DNA of 15,448 nt, taken from positions 1 to 15,448 of the forward strand of contig JAIENH010000263.1 in the NCBI GenBank assembly GCA_019751475.1, written 5' to 3'. This stretch comes from Cyclobacteriaceae bacterium. GTDB lineage: Bacteria; Bacteroidota; Bacteroidia; Cytophagales; Cyclobacteriaceae. Both the position numbers and the translations under genes were made by a program. Positions 1 through 7,545 of the stretch are shown piece after piece. The notes under the pieces are model-generated. The model did not search any database. It was not told the origin of the DNA and saw only the letters and a list, made by a program, of their open reading frames with translations. Positions within the stretch are counted from its first letter, which is position 1. Every line of letters starts with the position of its first letter.

Positions 1-3000
1 GCTACACATCCAAATGAGTTGGTAATTTCTACCCGGTATTTGCCTTGGCTTGTGGCCGTGTACACGCGCTGCGAATAATTGAGCGGGAGTTCGTTCTTAA
101 ACCACCTGAAGCCTGTAAAGTTTCCGGGGTCAAGGTCCACCTGATTGGTTGTCGGGTCGTTGTTTTCCGGGTCATTGCAAATGATAGAACGGTTTGGAAG
201 ATTGCCTACAGGCAAAGGCGCTTTTACTACGGTGATCTGGGCAGTGGCTTTGCACGTTGCTTTGGTCACTTCCACTTTATAGGTGCCCGCATCGGTTTGA
301 TCAATAGATTGAGTCGTAAATCCCGCTAAAGCGGTATTATTTCTAAACCAGGTAAACGTTGGGCTTACAGTGCTGGTTGTAGTAGTGAGTGTGAAGGGTT
401 TATTGTCTTCGCATGCCGGAGTAGCTGAAAGAGCGGCATCGACAACACCTACAACTTGTATGGTCTTTGGCTGTGAACGGAAGGCGCATCCGCTGCGTGT
501 GCTAAATAGCTCCGTCTGATACGAGGCACCACTTTCTGAAAGTCCCAGTGAAACGGTTCTTCCAAGAACGGTTGGTTGAAACACTCCTCCTTTGTACCAA
601 CGATAAGTAAAGGTGCCGCTGGGTGTAGCGGTGAGAATAACAGAAGTCTGGCAAGGGTCGCTCTGGGTGAAATCGGATGTTACGGTTTCCAGTATTACGG
701 TCGTGGGTTGAATATTCTGACAAGCCCCGGGTGAATTGGCAGTGACCGTATAGGTCAACTGACCATTTCCTGAAATCTGAATAGTAGATCCGTTAGTCGC
801 ACCAACAATTCCAGGGCCCGTCCATGAGTAGGTAGTAGCACCTGCAACTGTGATCGTGGGCGGAGTGGTGCAGACAGACGGAGTGATAGTGATTGGCACC
901 GGTGTGTTGGGTGTCACTTGCTGATTGAGCGATAAAATACAACCAGCGTTATCCCGGAGTTGAATAGTAAATGCAGAGGTAATGCCTGCTCGCGCTGCTA
1001 TAGGGGTGGTATTAAAATTCGCTGTGGGCGAATTAGTCGGCCCTACCGATTGGCCCGAGCCACCATTGGTAACGGTGTAGATCAGCGGCAACGCTACAGC
1101 CGTTGAAGTCACCGCAAAGGCGATGGGATCACAATTCAAAATCGGTGTAGCGTTAGCAGTAAATGGCGCATCCGACAAACCGAAAGATTGTGAGATGGTG
1201 CATTGTGAAATCTGGTCTTGTACAACTACCGAGTATGTGCCCGCGGGCATTAAAAGTGAGGGCACGCTGGCATTACTAAATGTGACGGATTGAGGCGCAT
1301 TTTGGTCAACTGCTTGTTTATTCACACCTCCCGGGCCTGTCATGAAGTAGGAGTAAGGTCCAGTAGCTGGTGTTGTAGTCTGTAGCTGAAGGATGAGTGT
1401 ACCGTTGGTGCCGAGGCACGTGGTAGGGTCTGTACCAGTTAAAACAAACAAAGGGGATGCTTTAATGGTATAAATGATTTGGTCAGATGTGGTACAAGTA
1501 GTAATCGGATCCGTCACCACCACTTGGTACGTGAATGCGCCAGGCGTAGTCGTATCTACCGGTTTAGTTTGCGCGGTAGTAGTGCCACCACCATTCACTG
1601 TCCACACATAGTTAGTGCCCGGATTTTGTGCATCCAGCGAAAGCGTAAATGAGTTTTGACAAACGGTTTGATCAGGCCCCAGATTGACCTGCGGTCGATT
1701 ATCCGCTACGAGGCTTTGTCCGTTTGAAGTACAACCATTTGTATCAGTAATGGTCACCCTCACAATCGATTGATCGGTGACGACAATGGATTTCGTTGTT
1801 TGTCCTCCCGACCATCGGAATGTAAGCCCTGGTAAGTTACCTGTATTCGCGTCAAGCGTTACGGGGCCGTTGCACAATGCTGCTGCACCTGGAATAGTAG
1901 GTCGGGCAGGTTTAGCATTGATTGTAACGGGTTTTACAATGGTAGTATCCAGTCCGCATCGGTTGGTGAGACCCATCGTCACGTTGTAGGTACCCGCAAG
2001 AGCATACAGGTGTGCTGGCGTAGGGTTATTCATAGGATTAGGAGAGGAGCCATCTCCAAAAAACCAGGTGAATGAATCAATGGCATCCGTTGGTGTGCCA
2101 ACAAATTTGGTAGAGTCACCCAGGCATACACCAGTGAACGTAAAATCCGGACCACCGAAGGCGTTGCTTTGTTGCTGAACGAAATTAGGCAACCCTAACC
2201 GACTATTTGTACCTCCGGCAAGGTTGAACCCGCTAAAGTTTACAGATGACAATCGCGTTGTATCATCCACTGCCTGTATTGTTCCCAAAACATTACTTCC
2301 GTTGATGGCCATATAAATCTGACCGTCTGGCCCTAATTCGATCGCGCCCAACTCGCTTGGGTTTTGAATACGCTGCTTAAAGAATGGACGACCCACCGAG
2401 TCAATAAAATATTCTACTACTTGTGAAGGCGGACCTTTGATGGTGGCAAATAATTTATTTCCACCGGGTGAAAACTCGATGCCATACACTTGACCAGTAG
2501 CCTGCTTCAGATCAATTTTCCGGTAGTTGGTAATCTTGCCGGTAGTGTCATTGAGGTTGAATAGTTCAATTAAATTTTCCGTTCCCGGCATCGATAAGGC
2601 AACAGCCAATTGATTGCGCGGCCCCAGTTGCATGTAGCCTTCTCCATCGGAGGGTGCCTTGCAGGCATGGTCGGAACCGATGGCAGTAAGGACGGGGTCA
2701 CCAATGCCGGTGGCGGAAAAAGGGTATGCGCGAAACGTATTGTTGCCATACTCGTGGATAATAATCCATCGCCCGTTGGCGGTGATGCGCTCGGTACTTC
2801 GGCTGAAGAGCGTCAGGTTTTGTTTCACTACTGCACCCAATCCATTGTTTTGCTTTAGATCGAAGAGTGAATACTTTACCGTATTCATGGAGGTACCGTT
2901 GATAGCCTCGTTGGTAAAAATATAATACAGTGTTTCATCACCCGGCACGGCCACGATCAAGGATGATTGCGAGGCCAATGGATCGCCTCCTATGCCCGAG

Positions 3001-4898
3001 GCAATCTCGACATGGTTTTTATTATACACTTTGTCACCATCAGTATAAAAAATCTGCTGACCGTTCCGATCAGAGATAATGGTACATCCTTCAGGTGCAT
3101 TCATGGCGCTTTCACTTAATGGAATGGGCGGAGTGGGATTGAAATTGATGCCTGCCTTGTTTCCAAAGTACCACTTGTTCCTGCGCGAATCCTGCACACC
3201 ATATTCTTTAACATTCACACCAGCATAAGCCGAGCAGCCGGAAGCATCAGTCACAACTACGTAGTAATATCCTACAGAATCGGGTGTGAGAGTCGGACCG
3301 GTATCTCCATTTGACCATGTGTAAGAAGTGGGGGTACCTCCCTGCACTTTCACCGTTACCCTAAAGGGTCTGTTACAAGAAGGTGTTGGTTTTTTAGGAA
3401 ACGGTAATTCACAACTACAAGCGGTTGTGTCTTGCACCAGGTTTAATTGAATGGCAAAGGGTGTGATGGTGATAGGCACCGTAGCCGTCTGACTTTGCCC
3501 TTGGTAGTAGGCTGTTAATGTCGGACTGAAAGTTTGGGCCTGCGCATATTTATGGACTGGGCTCCAGTCGTTGGAGCCTGCGCTCATGTCGCCAAAATTC
3601 CAACGTACACTGTCGGCACCGGGCTGAATGTCTGGAAAGAACGTAGTGTTGTTTCGTTGGCAGGTGCCGATGTAAGTAAAATTTACCAACAGGTTTACTT
3701 GCGCTTTTGGAGAAAACGAAGAGAACTGAGTGCTGGCGAGACTCGTGGTGGTTAGTTGTGCCGTGCGATAATTTACTTGTGAGGCGATGGTGTCAGGCTT
3801 TGAGATTCTTCCTAATAAGATAGGCCCGCTTGACGAGGTCTGATACAAATGATAGATCATGCTATCGGGAGCCATCTGTACACCATAACTTCTGAAGACC
3901 GGTGCAGGAAGAATGTTTGTCAGCGTAGTAGTGGGATTGAGGTAATCGTATTGAAGCAATGCAGCCGGGATACCAGGGCTGCCTGTTTCACCATGACGCG
4001 ACAGGTAGAGAAAATCCCCGGTGATTGACCACTCAATATCGTAGATGGATTGATTTCCTGTAGTGGGTAATCCGGAGTTTAATATATAACGGTCAAACAC
4101 CAGCGTGCCTGCAGTTGGGTTGAAATCAAGGATGATTGCATCCGTATTCGTGTCTTGTGCAGACACAGCAATTTTTCGTTTGCCTTCGTGATAAGAAAAG
4201 TTGGCGGCTGTTGTAGGTATGGAGGTGGCTGTCGTCTGAACGTGCGTAAACGTGCCCGTATAGCTTGCTGCATTAATTAAGGTAGCAGAGAAATTTGTAG
4301 AGTTTACTTGTTGAGTAATCAGCCAGAAGTCAGTGCCGTTTGCATGTGGCACTATCATCATACCTTCTGCGCGATTGGGCGCCAGGCCTGCAACGGGATT
4401 ATTTTTTGATTCTAAGTCGCCCTGTGGAGGTGCCGGGAAAACGGCCATTCCAAAAAGATTCATATCCACCACACTTACCGTGATGGCACCTCCTGTGGGG
4501 AAATTGGAGGAGTTGGCGAATACAAAGTATTTTTTATTCTGACCGGGCACGGGGCAAATAGCCGTGGGCTGATTTCCAGTAATGTTGCCCAACAGTCCAG
4601 TGCCTTGCGGCATTTGAATATGACAGGCATCGTACACGCGCTGCCCATCCGTGTAAAACAAAAGATTGGCATTGGCTGGGTCTGATGCCGTAGCACTACC
4701 GCCACCTCCAAAAGGAATGGCTTTCGTAGCGATGGACGGAAGCCGGCTTGTGCGATTAAACCGGATGGCTTGTGTAGAATTTCCAAAGTACCAGTTGTAC
4801 CGCTCCAATTGCTGGCCGATGCCAGAATAGGAGACAAGCACAAAAAAGAATATGAAAAGTTTTCGATGTATGGCCAAAGTACCGCTCATTCGCTTCAT
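1..4898 (-). CDS. Giant secreted PKD/Ig-repeat protein with two propeller-like modules, probable type IX secretion substrate (C-terminus outside window)
   Basis: One frame stays open from the ATG at 4898 to the window edge (1632 codons plus two bases), so the protein is partial at its C-terminus. The N-terminus has a basic start, a Phe/Val-rich hydrophobic stretch (about residues 13-25) and a likely cleavage after Gly-Ile-Gly-Gln, so it is exported. Residues about 31-420 and 571-910 are two related modules, each opening with WYFGN (W36, W576) and carrying FYTDG (81-85, 617-621), as in propeller-like domains of Bacteroidota surface proteins. A PKD-like module with FGD (D437) separates them and a second (WFFGDG, D949) follows. 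From about 990 onward come Thr/Ser-rich Ig-like repeats with scattered Cys and WF/WY cores, e.g. DAGTYKVEV near residue 1530. Such proteins usually end in a gliding-type (type B) sorting domain, which cannot be seen here. Start 4898 was chosen as the first ATG; 4889 is an alternative. The exact function (adhesin, surface filament) is unknown. Confidence 0.9.
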   Translation of the reverse strand, partial: MKRMSGTLAIHRKLFIFFFVLVSYSGIGQQLERYNWYFGNSTQAIRFNRTSRLPSIATKAIPFGGGGSATASDPANANLLFYTDGQRVYDACHIQMPQGTGLLGNITGNQPTAICPVPGQNKKYFVFANSSNFPTGGAITVSVVDMNLFGMAVFPAPPQGDLESKNNPVAGLAPNRAEGMMIVPHANGTDFWLITQQVNSTNFSATLINAASYTGTFTHVQTTATSIPTTAANFSYHEGKRKIAVSAQDTNTDAIILDFNPTAGTLVFDRYILNSGLPTTGNQSIYDIEWSITGDFLYLSRHGETGSPGIPAALLQYDYLNPTTTLTNILPAPVFRSYGVQMAPDSMIYHLYQTSSSGPILLGRISKPDTIASQVNYRTAQLTTTSLASTQFSSFSPKAQVNLLVNFTYIGTCQRNNTTFFPDIQPGADSVRWNFGDMSAGSNDWSPVHKYAQAQTFSPTLTAYYQGQSQTATVPITITPFAIQLNLVQDTTACSCELPFPKKPTPSCNRPFRVTVKVQGGTPTSYTWSNGDTGPTLTPDSVGYYYVVVTDASGCSAYAGVNVKEYGVQDSRRNKWYFGNKAGINFNPTPPIPLSESAMNAPEGCTIISDRNGQQIFYTDGDKVYNKNHVEIASGIGGDPLASQSSLIVAVPGDETLYYIFTNEAINGTSMNTVKYSLFDLKQNNGLGAVVKQNLTLFSRSTERITANGRWIIIHEYGNNTFRAYPFSATGIGDPVLTAIGSDHACKAPSDGEGYMQLGPRNQLAVALSMPGTENLIELFNLNDTTGKITNYRKIDLKQATGQVYGIEFSPGGNKLFATIKGPPSQVVEYFIDSVGRPFFKQRIQNPSELGAIELGPDGQIYMAINGSNVLGTIQAVDDTTRLSSVNFSGFNLAGGTNSRLGLPNFVQQQSNAFGGPDFTFTGVCLGDSTKFVGTPTDAIDSFTWFFGDGSSPNPMNNPTPAHLYALAGTYNVTMGLTNRCGLDTTIVKPVTINAKPARPTIPGAAALCNGPVTLDANTGNLPGLTFRWSGGQTTKSIVVTDQSIVRVTITDTNGCTSNGQSLVADNRPQVNLGPDQTVCQNSFTLSLDAQNPGTNYVWTVNGGGTTTAQTKPVDTTTPGAFTYQVVVTDPITTCTTSDQIIYTIKASPLFVLTGTDPTTCLGTNGTLILQLQTTTPATGPYSYFMTGPGGVNKQAVDQNAPQSVTFSNASVPSLLMPAGTYSVVVQDQISQCTISQSFGLSDAPFTANATPILNCDPIAFAVTSTAVALPLIYTVTNGGSGQSVGPTNSPTANFNTTPIAARAGITSAFTIQLRDNAGCILSLNQQVTPNTPVPITITPSVCTTPPTITVAGATTYSWTGPGIVGATNGSTIQISGNGQLTYTVTANSPGACQNIQPTTVILETVTSDFTQSDPCQTSVILTATPSGTFTYRWYKGGVFQPTVLGRTVSLGLSESGASYQTELFSTRSGCAFRSQPKTIQVVGVVDAALSATPACEDNKPFTLTTTTSTVSPTFTWFRNNTALAGFTTQSIDQTDAGTYKVEVTKATCKATAQITVVKAPLPVGNLPNRSIICNDPENNDPTTNQVDLDPGNFTGFRWFKNELPLNYSQRVYTATSQGKYRVEITNSFGCV

Positions 4899-4951
4899 GC
4901 TTTCACCCGATAGATCTGTGTTGTATGGTTTCAAAACGCCCAATTCCCACT

Positions 4952-4965
4952 AAAATATATATTTT
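4952..4965. repeat. 14-bp AT palindrome in the divergent intergenic region
   Basis: AAAATATATATTTT is a perfect palindrome near the middle of the 143-bp gap between the surface-protein gene and the PorP/SprF gene. It could be a regulator site or simply AT-rich promoter DNA. No second copy was noticed in the window. Confidence 0.3.
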
Positions 4966-5003
4966 GCCTGAATTTGTCGTTAACTAATCGGCCAATCACC
5001 ATT

Positions 5004-5033
5004 TTCATAAGACAATCAAAACGATTTACTTTG
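5004..5033 (+). promoter_or_regulatory. Possible promoter of the PorP/SprF gene
   Basis: TTC at 5004-5006 is followed after 19 bases by TTACTTTG (5026-5033). Each element is one base off the Bacteroidota consensus TTG-N19-TAnnTTTG. If used, transcription would begin only about 5 bases before the ATG at 5042 (about 8 before the one at 5045). Weak call because both elements have mismatches. Confidence 0.3.
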
Positions 5034-5041
5034 TTACGATC

Positions 5042-6112
5042 ATGATGAGAAACATATTCTACCTTAAGTTGGTGTACCGGTTGGGCTTGGTTGTTTGTGG
5101 ATGGATGCTGGCAGCACCGCTTACGGTAACTGGGCAAGACCCGCAGTTCTCGCAATTTTATGCGGCCCCACTTTATCTAAATCCAGCCTTTGCCGGGTCG
5201 ACACAGCAAGGCCGTGTGGGCATTAACTATCGCAATCAATGGCCGGCCATCGATGCCAACTTTACTACCATATCCGCTTTCGCGGATTTTTATATTGAAG
5301 ATAAGAACAGCGGTATCGGTGCACTGCTCACCCGCGACTATGTAGGCATCGTGGGCCTTCAGTCCATTAGCCTTGCTTTTCAATACGCCTATCAATTGAA
5401 GCTCACTCAGGGTTTGTCTTTTCGTCCGGGGGTACAAGTGGGCATCTACAATCGCTCTATTAATTTCGGGCGACTCACCTTTGGCGATCAGTTTGACCCA
5501 CGAACCGGTGATATTGTGCAAGGCACTGCGGAAGGATTGAACACAGGCCAAAGCAAATTCTTCCCTGATCTTTCATTCGGAGGCCTGTTCTTTTCCAAGA
5601 ATGCATGGCTCGGAATTGCAGCCTATCATCTTACGCAACCCAATCAATCTATTTTAGGAGCGGAAGATAAATTGAACATGAAGTTGTCATTTCATGCGGG
5701 TTGGAAATTTTTCTTTCGCCCCGGAGTGTTGGGTGATGGCGTATTTGCGCGGCCTAGGGAGCGGAGCATTGCACCCGTGATGCAGTATCGCGAACAGGGA
5801 TTATTCCGTCAAGCGGATGTAGGCCTTTACTATACATTCGAGCCATTGATTATCGGGACATGGTACCGAGGCATACCATTCCGCCAGGTAAATGGTTTTG
5901 CCAATAATGAATCGTTGGTGTTGCTGGTGGGCCTAACGATGAAAGGAGAGAAAGACATTTTGAATATCGGCTACAGCTACGACTATACCATTTCAAAGCT
6001 GGGTCCCGGCAGTGGCGGTGCACATGAGTTTAGTCTTGTGTATTCCTGGCCTACCCGCAATCCACGCAAGCCACCGAAAGACAAGCTTGTTATTCCGTGC
6101 CCGGATTTTTAA
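5042..6112 (+). CDS. PorP/SprF family type IX secretion system outer-membrane protein
   Basis: The 356-residue product starts with a signal peptide (hydrophobic about 10-28, cleavage probably after Thr-Gly-Gln at 30-32). The mature N-terminus carries the family hallmark DPQFSQFYAAPLYLNPAFAG (33-52). The rest alternates short polar turns with aromatic and glycine-rich strands, as expected for an outer-membrane beta-barrel, and the length is normal for the family. In Flavobacterium johnsoniae, SprF is needed for secretion of the giant adhesin SprB, and PorP/SprF proteins act with type B C-terminal sorting domains. The neighbouring, divergently transcribed giant PKD/Ig protein is therefore the likely partner; that pairing is inference. 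Genomes of this group usually hold many paralogues, so this is probably a substrate-specific copy rather than the core PorP, and I give no gene symbol. The start may be either of two adjacent ATGs (5042, 5045). Confidence 0.93.
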   Translation: MMRNIFYLKLVYRLGLVVCGWMLAAPLTVTGQDPQFSQFYAAPLYLNPAFAGSTQQGRVGINYRNQWPAIDANFTTISAFADFYIEDKNSGIGALLTRDYVGIVGLQSISLAFQYAYQLKLTQGLSFRPGVQVGIYNRSINFGRLTFGDQFDPRTGDIVQGTAEGLNTGQSKFFPDLSFGGLFFSKNAWLGIAAYHLTQPNQSILGAEDKLNMKLSFHAGWKFFFRPGVLGDGVFARPRERSIAPVMQYREQGLFRQADVGLYYTFEPLIIGTWYRGIPFRQVNGFANNESLVLLVGLTMKGEKDILNIGYSYDYTISKLGPGSGGAHEFSLVYSWPTRNPRKPPKDKLVIPCPDF

Positions 6113-6117
6113 ATCCG
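6102..6117. repeat. Inverted repeat at the convergent gene ends
   Basis: CGGATTT-TT-AAATCCG overlaps the TAA of the PorP/SprF gene and lies just beyond the stop of the convergent radical SAM gene (7 bases between the two stops). As RNA it could form only a short hairpin, and no T-run follows on either strand, so a terminator role is a weak guess. Confidence 0.25.
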
Positions 6118-6119
6118 CA

Positions 6120-7007
6120 TCAGCAAATAAACTGAGGCAGCTGATACTCGCTGCTGAGCTCTTTCATTTTTTTAGCAAAGGCTTGTTGGTAGTAGGCCGG
6201 CAAATAATCAGATGCACCAAACAGCTTTTGATAGAGCGGCAAAAGTTCGGGATAATATTTCTCTACGGCCCTGAAAACAAGCGTTCGACTGTCGGATGTT
6301 TCGTTGCCAAACAACGTGAGCCCGGCTGGATACAGATAATGCGCTCCAAGTTTCTTGAAGGTGGTGAACAACTCATGAAGATGAGCCCCAGTGTCGGTTA
6401 CGTAAGGCAGCATCGGCATCATGCTCACACCGCTATGAAATCCAGCGTCCAGCATTTTTTTTAGTGCAGTAAGCCGAATACTTGGGGGAGTGGCTCCCGT
6501 CTCAAAGATCTTAGCAATTTTATCGTCCGTAGTGCTGAATGAAAATGTGACAAACACTCCGCGGGTAGTCCGCTGTTTTAAATGTTCTGGCAATATGGCA
6601 GTGCGATCAATTTGATGTAGTAAGTCGATGTCACGCTCAATCAAGTGACTTCGCGTAAGCATGTGTATCGGAAACCGATGTTTTAAAATAATTGACAACA
6701 GGCTGCGCGTCCGCATCAGTTTTTCTTCGAATTGAAGATAGGGCTCCGTAGCCGAAGAAAACACAATTACTCCGTATTGTCCCTTTTTAGCACGGTTGTG
6801 AAGTTGACGATCCAATACTTCTTCTGCGTTTTCTTTAACGCCAAGCTTTTCTTCCATGTGGGTTCCGTATTTGCTTCCACGGATGTAGCAGAAAAGGCAA
6901 TTGAATGAACATCCGCTGTAGGGGTTCAGGGTGTAGTCGTCCATGAAAAACGCATCGCGTTTTCTGGTTTTATTTAATATGCTCTTTACCTGAATGAAGT
7001 TTGGCAT
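6120..7007 (-). CDS. SPL-family radical SAM protein (spore photoproduct lyase-like)
   Basis: With the start at 7007 the product has 295 residues. The radical SAM signature is CxxxCxxC (C33, C37, C40, within SGCSFNCLFCYI), which binds the [4Fe-4S] cluster that cleaves S-adenosylmethionine. The flanking blocks (DDYTLNPYSG before, SSATEPYLQFE at about 84-94 and SFSTTDDKIAKIFETGA at 156-172) resemble the SPL-type radical SAM branch found widely in non-sporulating bacteria, whose substrate is not established. The only other Cys is C295, the last residue. The frame is open upstream to an ATG at 7199, but that would run deep into the opposite-strand gene at 7046. The conserved N-terminus matches starts at 7007 (MPNFIQVKS) or 7022 (MLLLNMPNF), and 7007 is preferred. 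It is convergent with the PorP/SprF gene and divergent from the YkgJ-type gene. True spore photoproduct repair is unlikely in this organism type. Confidence 0.85.
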   Translation of the reverse strand: MPNFIQVKSILNKTRKRDAFFMDDYTLNPYSGCSFNCLFCYIRGSKYGTHMEEKLGVKENAEEVLDRQLHNRAKKGQYGVIVFSSATEPYLQFEEKLMRTRSLLSIILKHRFPIHMLTRSHLIERDIDLLHQIDRTAILPEHLKQRTTRGVFVTFSFSTTDDKIAKIFETGATPPSIRLTALKKMLDAGFHSGVSMMPMLPYVTDTGAHLHELFTTFKKLGAHYLYPAGLTLFGNETSDSRTLVFRAVEKYYPELLPLYQKLFGASDYLPAYYQQAFAKKMKELSSEYQLPQFIC

Positions 7008-7010
7008 ATT

Positions 7011-7018
7011 CAAAAGTA
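7011..7018 (-). promoter_or_regulatory. -7 box (TAnnTTTG) before the radical SAM gene
   Basis: On the minus strand TACTTTTG ends three bases before the preferred ATG at 7007, which would put the transcription start about on that ATG. It matches the Bacteroidota -7 consensus exactly, but there is no TTG at the expected upstream distance. If the ATG at 7022 is used instead, this box lies inside the coding region and is meaningless. Confidence 0.35.
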
Positions 7019-7033
7019 GCATTCTTGAATCAC

Positions 7034-7041
7034 TATCTTTG
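7034..7041 (+). promoter_or_regulatory. -7 box (TAnnTTTG) before the YkgJ-type gene
   Basis: TATCTTTG ends four bases before the ATG at 7046 and matches the -7 consensus exactly. The expected start of transcription would coincide with the start codon. No TTG lies 19-21 bases upstream, which weakens the call. Confidence 0.35.
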
Positions 7042-7045
7042 ATGA

Positions 7046-7528
7046 ATGGACCTCGATTCATTTCAGGAGAAAGCCCAACGGCATTCGGCAGAGAACAAGA
7101 AGTTTTTATTGACGCTGAAAAAAAGAGACCCCCGGAAAGTAGACGATGCTTTTCATCAAGTGCATGATGACGTGTTCGAAGAAGTAGATTGTTTGACATG
7201 CGCTAATTGCTGTAAAACAACCAGTCCTATTTTTTACCAAACAGATATTGAGCGGGTGGCGAAAGCACTGCGCATGAGACCGGGTGAATTTATTGAAACT
7301 TATTTACGCGTGGATGATGACAAAGACTTTGTATTGAAGTCATCTCCATGCCCCTTTTTGGGCCCGGACAATTATTGCTCAGTGTATGAGGATCGACCTA
7401 AGGCGTGTCGCGAGTATCCACACACCCACCGGAAGAAAATGGTACAAATCATGGAGCTTACCCATAAGAATACACTGGTCTGTCCGGCCGTTTTTGAAAT
7501 GGTGGAGCGTTTGAAGAAAATAGGATAA
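7046..7528 (+). CDS. YkgJ-type cysteine-cluster protein (putative zinc- or iron-chelating)
   Basis: The product has 160 residues and eight cysteines: C49, C52, C55 and C56 in the cluster CLTCANCC, C102 in SPCPFLG, C111 in YCSVY, C121 in KACREYPH, and C146 in VCPAVF. This spacing is the pattern of the YkgJ (zinc/iron-chelating) family, whose biochemical role is poorly known; metal binding is inferred from the cysteines. The N-terminal 45 residues are charged and probably helical. The start at 7046 gives the N-terminus usual for Bacteroidota members (MDLDSFQ); an out-of-frame ATG at 7042 overlaps it. There is no signal peptide, so it is cytoplasmic. It is head to head with the radical SAM gene, leaving only about 38 bases between starts, so the two probably share control. 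It ends 17 bases from the convergent secreted-protein gene. Confidence 0.85.
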   Translation: MDLDSFQEKAQRHSAENKKFLLTLKKRDPRKVDDAFHQVHDDVFEEVDCLTCANCCKTTSPIFYQTDIERVAKALRMRPGEFIETYLRVDDDKDFVLKSSPCPFLGPDNYCSVYEDRPKACREYPHTHRKKMVQIMELTHKNTLVCPAVFEMVERLKKIG

Positions 7529-7545
7529 CGAAGAGAGATGACTTA

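Noticed and set aside
53..4650. A 13-base direct repeat (GTACACGCGCTGC) near positions 57 and 4635, inside the giant gene.
   Set aside because: Both copies fall in frame on Gln-Arg-Val-Tyr codons in different contexts, and one or two such matches are expected by chance.
4475..4843. A 122-codon minus-strand frame overlapping the 5' part of the giant gene.
   Set aside because: It is in another frame of the same strand, while the main frame gives the signal peptide and WYFGN/FYTDG motifs without a stop through the edge of the window.
7023..7199. N-terminal extension of the radical SAM protein up to an ATG at 7199.
   Set aside because: It would overlap about 150 bases of the well-supported opposite-strand YkgJ-type gene, and the extra sequence is low in family-like features. 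The conserved protein begins at MPNF or MLLLN.
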